Below, piece after piece: positions 22,763 through 29,299 of a stretch of DNA of 38,972 bases. The position numbers and the translations under genes were made by a program. A model generated the notes under the pieces. The model searched no databases, had not been told where the DNA came from, and worked only from the letters and a program-made list of their open reading frames with translations. Position 1 is the first letter of the stretch, and each line of letters opens with the position of its first letter. Origin of the DNA: an uncultured bacterium (GTDB lineage Bacteria > Bacillota > Clostridia > Oscillospirales > Oscillospiraceae); the NCBI GenBank assembly GCA_946548895.1, contig CAMNQF010000033.1, forward strand, positions 1-38,972, written 5' to 3'.

Positions 22763-23182
22763 ATGGGAAGGACGAAAAAGCCCGCGGCGGCCCCTGAGAG
22801 CGCCCAGGAGACACGGGACGGACTGGATAAGGGTATGGATATCTCCACGCCTGAAGAGGGCTCTGAGGGTGCTCTGGCCGGCCGCGTTGTTGGTCCGGCG
22901 GACCCGGCGGAGCTGCTGGGGTGCCAGGAGGAGGCGGAGCTATCTGAGGGGGTGCTGACGGAGTATTCCGTGACGGCGGAGGGCGGCCTGCGGCTGAGGG
23001 AACGGCCCTCCCCGAACGCGCCGGTTATCGCGGTGCTGCCCTGGGGCTCGGGCGTGTTCGCTGATGAGCCCCCTGTTGGCGAGTGGCTCTGCGTGACCAC
23101 GGGGCTGCTGTCCGGCTATATGCTGGCCGAGCATCTGGCCCCGCTGACCGGCGCGCTGAAAGCGGCCATTGCCTATGAGTGA
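22763..23182 (+). CDS. SH3-domain protein in the head-tail region
   Basis: This 139-residue protein has a disordered, acidic N-terminus (to about residue 65). A bacterial SH3-type domain follows (about 67-128; YSVTAEGGLRLRERPSPNAPVI would be its first strands, then GEWLCVTTGLLSGYMLAEHL). Such domains bind peptides or cell-wall material. It lies between capsid and connector genes. It could be a head decoration or head-fibre protein, but this is inference from position. ATG 22763 has only a weak ribosome binding site (GGCGG). Confidence 0.72.
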   Translation: MGRTKKPAAAPESAQETRDGLDKGMDISTPEEGSEGALAGRVVGPADPAELLGCQEEAELSEGVLTEYSVTAEGGLRLRERPSPNAPVIAVLPWGSGVFADEPPVGEWLCVTTGLLSGYMLAEHLAPLTGALKAAIAYE

Positions 23183-23483
23183 GGAGCGTATGGCCAGCCT
23201 GCTGGCCTACTGCAAGCTCACCGAGCTGGCGGACGACCCGGAGGTGCGGGCGCTGATCCCGGGGATGTACGCGGCGGCGGTGGGCTACCTGGAGGACACG
23301 GGGGTGGCCCAGCCGGAGCCGGGGACCGCCCGGGCGGCGCGGTACGACCTGTGCGTGAACTGCCTGGTGCTGGACGCCTGGGACCACCGGGACATGGCCG
23401 CACCGGCCGCGCAGGCGGACAACCCCGCTTTCCGGCGGCTGGTGAACCAGCTGAAGCTGACGGAGGAGGGAATGGGTCTGTGA
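23175..23483 (+). CDS. Head-tail connector, gp6-like
   Basis: This all-helical protein of about 102 residues matches the pattern of HK97 gp6-like adaptor proteins. It has SLLAYCKLTELADDPEVRALIPGMY at the N-terminus, in which two helices form the ring, and RYDLCVNCLVLDAWDHRD in the middle. It would bind the portal and extend the DNA channel. ATG 23175 overlaps the previous gene by 8 bp; ATG 23190, with GAGGAG close upstream, is an alternative. The next gene overlaps its stop. Confidence 0.82.
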   Translation: MSEERMASLLAYCKLTELADDPEVRALIPGMYAAAVGYLEDTGVAQPEPGTARAARYDLCVNCLVLDAWDHRDMAAPAAQADNPAFRRLVNQLKLTEEGMGL

Positions 23484-24166
23484 GCAAAGCAGGGAGCAGG
23501 GTGGAAGTTGGCCGCCTCAACGACCGGGTGGAGGTGCTGGGGCTGCGAAGCGTGAGCGTAGACACGCCGTCCCGGATGGACTGGAGCGAGGTTGAGCGCA
23601 GGGACGCACAGCGGCCCGCAGGCCAGGCCGAGTCGGAAGGAAGCCGGGGCGGCAGCGTGTCCAACGCGAGCGTGACAACGCCGCGGATTTGGGAGTGGGA
23701 GCCCATCCGGCGGACCTGGGCGCAGGCGGAGCTGGCCACGCGGCCCAACGTGTATTCGGTCCACGGCCTGGGGGCGGCGGGGGTGAGCTTTACCCTGCGC
23801 CGCCAGCCCCTGGACCTGGACAGCGCCCTGCGCTGGCGGGGGCAGCACTGCCTCATTACCGCCATCCGGCCCCTGGGGCGGATGTACCTGACGGTGGACG
23901 CGGCCCTGGTGGTGCTGTCCCAGTGCCGGAACCCCCGCACGGGGGAGGCGTTCCCCGCCGTGATGACGGAGGAGTACGTGCGCCACCAGCAGCTGGAGCC
24001 CATGGCGGTGAACAGCCGCCGGCGGGTGCTGGTGGCGCCCAAGGCGGTGCGTCTGACGCCGGGGCCGCTGGTGGAGGTGGACGGGACGCCCTGGCCTATC
24101 GTTACCGCCTATGAGCTGGACCCGCACAAGAACGAATATATGCTGGAGCGGACGGTAGACCTTTAA
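23480..24166 (+). CDS. Head-closure / head-tail joining protein
   Basis: This 228-residue protein starts with GTG 23480 overlapping the previous stop. The start (VGRLNDRVEVLGLR) and the segment SFTLRRQPLDLDSALRWRG with CLITAIRPLGRMYLTVDAALV resemble head-tail adaptors of the SPP1 gp16/HK97 gp7 group. These close the connector after packaging. Residues about 25-70 form an odd low-complexity insert (Arg, Ser and Glu-rich) between the first strands, so the protein is larger than usual. It ends the head block; a non-coding stretch follows. Confidence 0.68.
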   Translation: MSKAGSRVEVGRLNDRVEVLGLRSVSVDTPSRMDWSEVERRDAQRPAGQAESEGSRGGSVSNASVTTPRIWEWEPIRRTWAQAELATRPNVYSVHGLGAAGVSFTLRRQPLDLDSALRWRGQHCLITAIRPLGRMYLTVDAALVVLSQCRNPRTGEAFPAVMTEEYVRHQQLEPMAVNSRRRVLVAPKAVRLTPGPLVEVDGTPWPIVTAYELDPHKNEYMLERTVDL

Positions 24167-24355
24167 CTCACGACGGCTCGGGCACCATGCACCTTGTCAA
24201 CCGAATACAGACTGACGGGAAAACAAATGCCGCCCAAACAGGCGGCGAACGTTGACCAAAACGGCGTCATTGTGCTGTTCATACGGCCCCCGTTTTGTCA
24301 ACCAGCAAGACGGGGATGCACTGCCCCCCTTTACGGAAGGGTCAAGGCGGGAAAA
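24167..24355. other. Non-coding stretch with inverted repeats
   Basis: GTTGACCAAAACGG (24251-24264) pairs with CCGTTTTGTCAACC (24290-24303) with one bulge. Bases 24196-24219, read on the minus strand, match 22 of 24 bases of the terminator at 26202-26225, loop included. The open frame starting at 24252 has no ribosome binding site and runs over a promoter and the next gene, so I do not accept it. Confidence 0.55.
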
Positions 24356-24356
24356 C

Positions 24357-24401
24357 TTTTTTGAAAAACCTCTTGTTCCAAAGCTGATTTCATGGTATCA
24401 T
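24357..24401 (+). promoter_or_regulatory. Promoter of small gene A with shared upstream box
   Basis: The box TTTTTTGAAAAACCTCTTG (24357-24375) runs into -35 TTGTTC (24373-24378), then a 17-bp spacer and -10 TATCAT (24396-24401). The same box occurs before the next two small genes. Confidence 0.7.
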
Positions 24402-24432
24402 GATTTTAGCCAAAAGAAGGGAGGGCAATATT

Positions 24433-24585
24433 ATGCCGACCGATAGGGAATCCAACGAGATCAAGAAGTCCATGGCCTATGACCTGATCGACGTCATTGA
24501 GTCCGCCAAGGACAAGGAACACTACACCCCGGAGGAGATCAAGACGCTGATCAAGGCGTATATCGCCGGGCTGTCCCAGAAATAA
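24433..24585 (+). CDS. 50-residue protein A, paralogue of the gene at 32960-33109
   Basis: This small acidic-basic helical protein begins MPTDRESNEIKKSMAYDLID and has DKEHYTPEEIKTLI in its second half. It is similar along its whole length to the minus-strand protein at 32960-33109 (shared MPT, YDL, DKE.YT.EE and following leucines). The start has AGGGAGGG upstream, its own promoter lies at 24373-24401, and a terminator follows. It is therefore an independent transcription unit set inside the late region. The longer frame starting at 24400 is not preferred. Function unknown. Confidence 0.78.
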   Translation: MPTDRESNEIKKSMAYDLIDVIESAKDKEHYTPEEIKTLIKAYIAGLSQK

Positions 24586-24601
24586 ACCGATGCGCTAAAA
24601 T

Positions 24602-24631
24602 TCCCGTCCAGAAATGGGCGGGAGTTTTTTT
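24602..24631 (+). terminator. Terminator after small gene A
   Basis: TCCCGTCC (24602-24609) and GGGCGGGA (24616-24623) pair with one G-T across a 6-nt loop and are followed by T7. The T-run is also the beginning of the next promoter's shared box. Confidence 0.8.
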
Positions 24632-24682
24632 GAAAAACCTCTTGACTTGTTACTAGTGATGTGATAGATTATAACTAGTAAC
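24626..24682 (+). promoter_or_regulatory. Promoter and operator of small regulator B
   Basis: The shared box TTTTTTGAAAAACCTCTTG is followed by TTGACT (24642-24647), 17 bp and TAGATT (24665-24670). GTTACTAGT (24649-24657) and ACTAGTAAC (24674-24682) form a perfect 9-bp inverted repeat enclosing the -10 box. This is an ideal operator for the ribbon-helix-helix protein encoded just downstream. Confidence 0.8.
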
Positions 24683-24696
24683 AAGGAGGTGATGAA

Positions 24697-24870
24697 TTGG
24701 CTCCTGAGAGCAGGGCCGAGTATATGAGAGAACGCCGAAAAACTATTGGGCAGTTTAGCGTACCTATTGCGAGAGAAAAGCTGGATGCACTCACAGAAAA
24801 GCTGAAGCAACAGGACAAAACAAAAACACAATGGCTCAATGAGAAAATCGACGAAGAACTCGGCAAATAA
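24697..24870 (+). CDS. Ribbon-helix-helix (Arc-like) regulator B
   Basis: The 57-residue protein has the short strand QFSVPIAREKLDAL followed by two helices (LTEKLKQQDKTKTQWLNEKIDEEL), the ribbon-helix-helix layout of Arc/MetJ repressors. It should bind DNA as a dimer of dimers, most likely at the ACTAGT repeat in its own promoter. TTG 24697 is the start that fits AAGGAGGTG 6-7 nt upstream. It has its own promoter, and the first copy of a duplicated leader follows. It could also be an orphan antitoxin; no toxin gene is adjacent. Confidence 0.8.
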   Translation: MAPESRAEYMRERRKTIGQFSVPIAREKLDALTEKLKQQDKTKTQWLNEKIDEELGK

Positions 24871-24917
24871 GAAGGACGCCCACCGACCCCGCTAAAGACC
24901 GTGTGAGCGCCCTCAAT

Positions 24918-24979
24918 CACCACCCGAAGGAGGCTAAATCCATTATAGCCGAACCTCCGGGGGAAATCAAGGAGGTTTT
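24918..24979 (+). repeat. Duplicated 62-bp leader, copy 1
   Basis: It differs at one base from the copy at 25301-25362. It contains GGAGG (24929-24933), GGCTA/TAGCC, CCTCC (24954-24958) and GGAGG (24971-24975). AACCTCC can pair with the following GGAGGTT, which then runs into T's, or CCTCC can pair with the earlier GGAGG. The ribosome binding site is followed here only by an 8-codon open frame (GTG 24984 to a TGA at about 25010), as if its gene had been lost. Confidence 0.8.
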
Positions 24980-24999
24980 TCAAGTGAGCGAAATTGAGA

Positions 25000-25065
25000 A
25001 ATTTTTTTGAAAACCCTCTTGACTTTCTGCGCGCGCAGTAATATACTTATTGCAAGGGCAGAAAG
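25000..25065 (+). promoter_or_regulatory. Promoter and operator of small regulator C
   Basis: The box TTTTTTGAAAACCCTCTTG is followed by TTGACT (25019-25024), 17 bp and TATACT (25042-25047). TGCGCGCGCA lies in the spacer. CTTTCTGC (25023-25030) and GCAGAAAG (25058-25065) form an inverted repeat around the -10 box, fitting autoregulation. Confidence 0.78.
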
Positions 25066-25076
25066 TAGGTGATTGT

Positions 25077-25256
25077 GTGTGCCCACGTACTGGTCGTCCG
25101 CCCAAGGAAAACCCGAGGAATGTTAATCTGAATATTCGTGTTACGGTAGACGAAGCGGCGCTGATTCAAGAATGTGCCGATGCTTTGAAAACTACACGGA
25201 CAGATGTTATCGTTCAGGGGGTTAGGCTGGTGAAGGACGGATTGAGAAAAAAATAA
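25077..25256 (+). CDS. Ribbon-helix-helix (CopG-like) regulator C
   Basis: This 59-residue protein begins MCPRTGRPPKENPRN. The strand NLNIRVTVDEAALI and helices ECADALKTTRTDVIVQGVRLVKD follow, a pattern of CopG/DUF1778-like DNA-binding proteins. The GRPPK segment resembles an AT-hook extension. GTG 25077 is chosen because AGGTG lies close upstream; the frame is open to 25050. It probably represses its own promoter at 25019-25047. The second copy of the duplicated leader follows. Confidence 0.78.
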   Translation: MCPRTGRPPKENPRNVNLNIRVTVDEAALIQECADALKTTRTDVIVQGVRLVKDGLRKK

Positions 25257-25300
25257 GACAACCGGGGAGCCGTGGAAAGCAAATCCCGATTGTCTTATAA

Positions 25301-25362
25301 CACCACCCGAAGGAGGCTAAATCCATTATAGCCGAACCTCCGGGGAAAATCAAGGAGGTTTT
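25301..25362 (+). repeat. Duplicated 62-bp leader, copy 2
   Basis: This is the near-identical second copy, placed so that its GGAGG (25354-25358) is the ribosome binding site of the gene at 25368. Bases 25254-25299 upstream also form a long imperfect stem (AAGACAACCGGG with CCCGATTGTCTT). Alternative pairing of CCTCC with either GGAGG would open or close the ribosome binding site. Confidence 0.8.
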
Positions 25363-25367
25363 GAAAA

Positions 25368-25586
25368 ATGAAGTACATCAACGTGAAACCCGGGGCAGTT
25401 CCGGGGATCGAAGCGAAAGGCGGCGCGGCATACTGCGAGGTGTCCGGGAGCTTTTTCCCCATCGCGTCGTTCCTGGCCCACCAGGAGCTGGGGCTGATCC
25501 CGGTCCTGGATATCCCCCAGATGTCGGACGAGCGGTGGAAGGAGCTGGCTGTGACGCACCCGGTCCCAGAGGGGGCGGCGGTGTGA
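25368..25586 (+). CDS. Small phage protein controlled by the duplicated leader
   Basis: This 72-residue protein begins MKYINVKPGAVPGIEAKGGA and contains SFFPIASFLAHQELGLIPVLDIP. It has a compact alpha/beta look without membrane segments or catalytic motifs. Its ribosome binding site is the last part of leader copy 2, and its stop overlaps the GTG start of the BRO gene, so the two are coupled. Function unknown; the arrangement suggests joint control with the antirepressor. Confidence 0.72.
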   Translation: MKYINVKPGAVPGIEAKGGAAYCEVSGSFFPIASFLAHQELGLIPVLDIPQMSDERWKELAVTHPVPEGAAV

Positions 25587-26185
25587 ACGATCTCCAGGTG
25601 TTCAGCAGCCCCGAGTTCGGGAAAGTTCGGGCCATTGAGCGAAATGGGGAACCATGGTTTGTTGCTGCTGATGTGTGCAAAGCGTTAGAAATCTCCGATA
25701 CTTGGAACGCGTTGCAGCGATTGGATGATGATGAAAAGGGTACTTGTTCAATCAGTACCCCTGGCGGCGAACAGAAAATGAACATCATAAACGAGCCAGG
25801 GCTTTATACTCTGGTGCTCGGAAGCCGCAAATCGGAGGCAAAAGCCTTCAAACGCTGGATCACTCATGAGGTTATTCCCTCCATCCGCAAACACGGGGCC
25901 TACCTCACGCCGGAACTCGCGGACAAGCTGGACACGCTCACCCGGCGGGTGGACTGTCTGGCGAACGCCATGCCCGCCGTATCCTGGCCGCCCATCCAGC
26001 CGGAGGTGTCCTTAACCGGGCTGGCCAAGGTTATCACCGTGACCCGGCGGGTGATGCTGGACATGGGCAGCACCCCGGAGCAGGTGGGCGAGGTGACGCG
26101 GAATATTTTGAACACCTGCGGCTTCCGCCTGCCGGACTTCAAAAAACGCAGTTTCCCCTTTGTGGATTTGATTGATTTCTTTTGA
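25583..26185 (+). CDS. BRO-N domain phage antirepressor
   Basis: The 200-residue protein has an N-terminal BRO domain (about 1-110: VFSSPEFGKVRAIERNGEPW, FVAADVCKALEI, NIINEPGLYTLVLGSRK, FKRWITHEVIPSIRKHG) and a helical C-terminal domain ending FPFVDLIDFF. Such proteins bind DNA or repressors and can relieve phage repression. GTG 25583 overlaps the previous stop; the frame is open further upstream without support. The N-terminal half is lower in GC than the flanks. A strong terminator follows, closing the island. Confidence 0.88.
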   Translation: MNDLQVFSSPEFGKVRAIERNGEPWFVAADVCKALEISDTWNALQRLDDDEKGTCSISTPGGEQKMNIINEPGLYTLVLGSRKSEAKAFKRWITHEVIPSIRKHGAYLTPELADKLDTLTRRVDCLANAMPAVSWPPIQPEVSLTGLAKVITVTRRVMLDMGSTPEQVGEVTRNILNTCGFRLPDFKKRSFPFVDLIDFF

Positions 26186-26198
26186 TTCTATATGCAAA

Positions 26199-26237
26199 CC
26201 CCCCGTCAGTGTGTATTCGGCTGACGGGGGGCTTTTT
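26199..26237 (+). terminator. Terminator after the antirepressor gene
   Basis: CCCCCCGTCAG (26199-26209) and CTGACGGGGGG (26221-26231) form a perfect 11-bp stem with an 11-nt loop, followed by CTTTTT. A second hairpin CGTCTCCA/TGGAGACG (26241-26260) lies just beyond, before the tail genes. Confidence 0.88.
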
Positions 26238-26313
26238 ACGCGTCTCCACGCCTGGAGACGGAGAGACGGGAAAATGGGCTGACAGGGCTTATTTTTGAGA
26301 GGAGGTGAACAGA

Positions 26314-26781
26314 TTGCAGGAGATGAAACTTGACGCTTCCGCCTTTGATAGGTTTCGGGAGCGGCTGGAACAGACACCGCAGGTAATAAAAGACGCAAAA
26401 CGGCAGGCACTTGAGATCGCAGCACCAAAGTTGGAAGCATTGGCGCGGGCAGAAATAGGTGGGTCTGGCAGGGTTCAAAGCTGGCAGGAAGGGCATATTG
26501 GCTCCAAAGGTGGATACGCCAAAGCCCGACCCAGGCCCAAGACCTATGCAGAGACAAAGGGTCTAAAAACCTATGCTGAATGGAGCGAAGAAAATAAGCC
26601 CAAGCGCTATGCTGTGGGTTATATCACTAATGCCATCAACAATGGACACTTGAGCCCTCGGGCTCGAAAGCCAATCGCAGGCAAGAATTTTTACCAGCGT
26701 GCCCAGGCCAGAGCTGAACCGATAGCTCAGGAAGTCGGAAAGCAGATCGTCCAGGCGCTCATCGACCATTTGGAGGGATAA
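26314..26781 (+). CDS. HK97 gp10-like tail/connector component
   Basis: This protein of about 155 residues begins MQEMKLDASAFDRFRERLEQ, with the helical N-terminus (TPQVIKDAKRQALEIAAPKLEAL) typical of HK97 gp10-family phage proteins. YAVGYITNAINNGHLSPRA in the middle and FYQRAQARAEPIAQEVGKQ at the end are also typical. These proteins join the tail to the head completion complex. TTG 26314 is chosen with GGAGG 8 nt upstream; GTG 26305 lies in the ribosome binding site. The gene is lower in GC than its neighbours. It resumes the late operon after the accessory island. Confidence 0.78.
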   Translation: MQEMKLDASAFDRFRERLEQTPQVIKDAKRQALEIAAPKLEALARAEIGGSGRVQSWQEGHIGSKGGYAKARPRPKTYAETKGLKTYAEWSEENKPKRYAVGYITNAINNGHLSPRARKPIAGKNFYQRAQARAEPIAQEVGKQIVQALIDHLEG

Positions 26782-26784
26782 CCC

Positions 26785-27255
26785 GTGATCACCAACAACG
26801 ACATTGCCGACGCCGTGGAGACGCTGGTGAGACAGGCCTTTCCCGAAGAGCCGGTGTACCGGGGCTACGTCCCGACGGGCTTTCAGCGGCCCAGCACGCT
26901 GGTGGAGATCTCCGGGGGCAAATTCTATCCCAATACCGCCTGCGGCTCGGTGGAGGTGCGGCCCAGGCTCACCCTGACCACTTTTGTAGAGACGGACCCC
27001 TACCATCAACAGGAGGACCGGGAGCTGACCCGGCGGCAAATGATTCTGCTGGGACTGTTCCTGCCGGGGTACGTCAAGGTGAAGGACCGGGCTCCTCATG
27101 TGCTGGATGAGGGGGAGCTGGCCAACGGGCTGGACTTTGCCGCGGTCACCGCTGTCCTCAGCTACACACTGGACCGCAGGGAATTCATGGAGCTTCAGCA
27201 GGCGTCCGATATGGGCACGCTGCACATCAGACAGGAGGTAAGCACGCATGGCTAA
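26785..27255 (+). CDS. Tail completion protein
   Basis: This 156-residue protein begins MITNNDIADAVETLVRQAFP, with PSTLVEISGGKFYP and RLTLTTFVETDPYHQQEDRE. It fits the tail-terminator/completion group (DUF6838-like) normally found immediately before the sheath gene in PBSX-like phages. GTG 26785 has GGAGG 8 nt upstream. It overlaps the sheath gene by 8 bp. The family name is inferred from sequence style and position. Confidence 0.75.
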   Translation: MITNNDIADAVETLVRQAFPEEPVYRGYVPTGFQRPSTLVEISGGKFYPNTACGSVEVRPRLTLTTFVETDPYHQQEDRELTRRQMILLGLFLPGYVKVKDRAPHVLDEGELANGLDFAAVTAVLSYTLDRREFMELQQASDMGTLHIRQEVSTHG

Positions 27256-28318
27256 ACTTACAAGCCCCAGAGTGTCGGTGATCTTCACCGAGCTGGGCAT
27301 TTCCGCCATCACCCGGGGCGACAAAGGCACGGTGGCCCTCATCGTCCGGGACGGGGCGGAGCAGGTTCCTTTCGCCATCACACAGGCCAGCCAGGCCCCC
27401 GCCGCCCTGAGCAAAGAGACCCAGGACTACATCAAGCGGACCTTCCTGGGATACGTCAACCCGCCCAAGAAGGTGATTGTGTACGTGCTGGGGCCGGACA
27501 GCGCGCTGACCGACGCCCTGGACTACATGGCGGCCCAGTCGTTCGACTACATCTGCGGCCCGGCGGACTGCACCAGGGAGGAGGCGGCGGACATCGCCAG
27601 CTGGGTGAAAAGCCGGCGGCTGAACGACGGCGCCAAGTTCAAGGCGGTGCTGCCCAACCACGCCGCCGACAATTACGCCATCGTCAACTTCACCGGGGAC
27701 GGCATGACGGACGGCGCCACGGTGTGGACCACGGCGGAATACTGCTCCCGGATCGCGGGGCTGCTGGCGGGCACGCCCATGAAGATCGCCGCCACCTACG
27801 CGCCACTGCCGGAATTGAGCGACTGCGCCCGGCTGACGCGGGAGGAGAGCGACGAGGCGGTGGGGGCCGGGGAGCTGGCCCTGCGCTGGGACGGGCGGAA
27901 GGTGAAGCTGGACCGGGCGGTGACGTCGCTGGTCACCACGTCCCAGGGGATGCTGGACAGCTTCAAAAAAATCAAGATCGTGGAGATCATGGACTTGATC
28001 CGCACCGACATCACCTCCACCGCCGAGGACGATTACGTGGGCAAGTACGCCAACACCTACGACAACAAGCTGCTGCTGATCACCGCCATCCGGGGCTATT
28101 TTATGGGCCTGGAGCAGAGCCAGCTGGTACAGCCAGGGTATACGGTGGACCTGGACGTGGACGCCATCGAGCAGTACCTGACGAGCCGGGGGGTCAACGC
28201 CGAGGAGATGAGCGAGCAGGAGATCCGGGAGGCGGACACCGGCTCCCACGTGTTCATCCTGGTGCGGTGCAAGATCCTGGACGCCATCGAGGACATCATC
28301 ATCGTGGTGGAAATCTGA
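27248..28318 (+). CDS. Contractile tail sheath protein (XkdK-like)
   Basis: This 356-residue sheath subunit defines the phage as a myovirus. XkdK-like features are SPRVSVIFTELGISAITRG at the start, AQSFDYICGPADCTREE near 98-112, and a C-terminal domain with KIKIVEIMDLIRTDI, YVGKYANTYDNKLLLI and GSHVFILVRCKILDAIEDI. The last of these forms the donated strands of the sheath mesh. It contracts to drive the tube through the host envelope. The ATG overlaps the preceding gene and has GGAGG upstream. Confidence 0.93.
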   Translation: MAKLTSPRVSVIFTELGISAITRGDKGTVALIVRDGAEQVPFAITQASQAPAALSKETQDYIKRTFLGYVNPPKKVIVYVLGPDSALTDALDYMAAQSFDYICGPADCTREEAADIASWVKSRRLNDGAKFKAVLPNHAADNYAIVNFTGDGMTDGATVWTTAEYCSRIAGLLAGTPMKIAATYAPLPELSDCARLTREESDEAVGAGELALRWDGRKVKLDRAVTSLVTTSQGMLDSFKKIKIVEIMDLIRTDITSTAEDDYVGKYANTYDNKLLLITAIRGYFMGLEQSQLVQPGYTVDLDVDAIEQYLTSRGVNAEEMSEQEIREADTGSHVFILVRCKILDAIEDIIIVVEI

Positions 28319-28323
28319 GCATC

Positions 28324-28406
28324 CCTCCCCCGCCTCCGGCGGGGGAGGAGAGCGCTTGAGAAACGTCATCGCGGTGGAGGCCTGCGCCACCGCGGCGGAA
28401 ATTTGA
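28324..28406 (+). other. Two hairpins and a 16-codon open frame before the tube gene
   Basis: CCTCCCCCGCC/GGCGGGGGAGG (28324-28348) and CGCGGTGG/CCACCGCG (28370-28394) lie in the sheath-tube gap. Between them TTG 28356 opens a 16-residue frame (MRNVIAVEACATAAEI), 5 nt after GGAGGAG, ending just before the tube ribosome binding site. No U-tract is present. It may tune the sheath:tube ratio. Confidence 0.4.
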
Positions 28407-28420
28407 GGAGGTAATGACAC

Positions 28421-28861
28421 ATGGCAGAGGCAATGATCCCCGCCAACCGGGTGATGTCTGGCACCTGGGGGCAGGTGTGGGTGGACGGCGAACTGTGGGC
28501 GGAGCTGTCCGGGTTCCAGGCCAAGTTCGCCTATAACAAGTCGCCGGTGAACATCTGCGGCGCTATGGCGGAGGACTCCAAAATCACCAGCATCAAGGGG
28601 ACGGGCTCCATCTCCGTGGCCAAGGTGTACACCCGGAACATCTCCCGATCCGATTCCCTGATGGAGGGCCGGGACGTGCGGGCCACCATCGTGGCCAAGC
28701 TGGCGGACCCGGACGCTTTCGGCGCGGAGCGCGTGGCGCTGTACAATGTGAGCTTCGACGACGAGACCATCATGGATTTCACCCACGGGGAGATGGGCAA
28801 GAGCACCCACCCCTTCACGTTCACCAAGCGGGAGTGGCTGGACGTGGTGCGGCCGCAGTGA
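28421..28861 (+). CDS. Tail tube protein (XkdM-like)
   Basis: This 146-residue protein matches XkdM-type inner tube subunits. It has ANRVMSGTWGQVWVDGELWA at about 8-27, KITSIKGTGSISVAKVYTRN near 53-72, GRDVRATIVAKLADPD and the closing VSFDDETIMDFTHGEMGKST. It polymerises into the hollow tube inside the sheath. The ATG has GAGGAGG upstream. Gene order sheath, tube, chaperone, tape measure is the standard one. Confidence 0.92.
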   Translation: MAEAMIPANRVMSGTWGQVWVDGELWAELSGFQAKFAYNKSPVNICGAMAEDSKITSIKGTGSISVAKVYTRNISRSDSLMEGRDVRATIVAKLADPDAFGAERVALYNVSFDDETIMDFTHGEMGKSTHPFTFTKREWLDVVRPQ

Positions 28862-28927
28862 CCCCGGCGCGTCCCGCAAGCATGAAAACGCCCCCCGCCC
28901 GGCGGGCAGGGAGCTGAGGAGGATATC

Positions 28928-29299
28928 ATGAGCAAATTTTTGGACCAGATGCTCCGCCCGGAGGCGGAGGACGTGCAGAAAAACCTGCCCACGGCCCGGT
29001 ATGAGGTGAAGCGTCTGAGCCGCGCCCTGGGAGAGCCGGTGGCGCTGGAGCTGCGGGCGCTGCCCTACGGCAAGGCCCAGGAGCTGCGGGAGATGGAGCG
29101 GGACGTGGAGGTGCATATCCTCCTGGCGGGCTGTCCCGAGCTGAAAGACCAGGGCCTGACGGCCAAGTTCGGCGGGGCCACCCCGGCGGAGACGGTGAAG
29201 GCCATGCTGCTGCCCGGGGAGATCGCGGACCTGTCCCGGGCGGTGGAGCGGCTGTCCGGCTACCGGCAGAACACCATCCGCGAGATAAAAAACGGCTAG
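28928..29299 (+). CDS. Tail assembly chaperone, zero-frame product (gpG-like, XkdN)
   Basis: This is a 123-residue XkdN-type chaperone. It begins MSKFLDQMLRPEAEDVQKNL and contains LPYGKAQELREMERDVEVHI and LLPGEIADLSRAVERLSGYR. It binds the tape measure protein during tail assembly and is absent from the finished virion. The frame ends at TAG 29297-29299, two codons after a slippery A AAA AAC. The ATG has GAGGAGG upstream. A longer form made by -1 frameshifting is listed separately. Confidence 0.88.
   Translation: MSKFLDQMLRPEAEDVQKNLPTARYEVKRLSRALGEPVALELRALPYGKAQELREMERDVEVHILLAGCPELKDQGLTAKFGGATPAETVKAMLLPGEIADLSRAVERLSGYRQNTIREIKNG

Noticed and set aside
24252-24446. A 64-codon plus-strand frame in the gap after the head genes
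   Set aside because: No ribosome binding site, it runs through the promoter and start of small gene A, and it covers inverted repeats.
24697-25256. Toxin-antitoxin operon
   Set aside because: The two ribbon-helix-helix proteins are antitoxin-like, but neither is coupled to a recognisable toxin gene.
24918-25362. CRISPR array
   Set aside because: Only two copies of a 62-bp repeat, 383 bp apart, with genes and promoters between them; no spacer structure and no cas genes.
27227-29116. A 629-codon minus-strand open frame across sheath, tube and chaperone genes
   Set aside because: It is a GC-rich shadow of well-supported plus-strand genes, with low-complexity His/Pro/Arg/Gly composition and no ribosome binding site.
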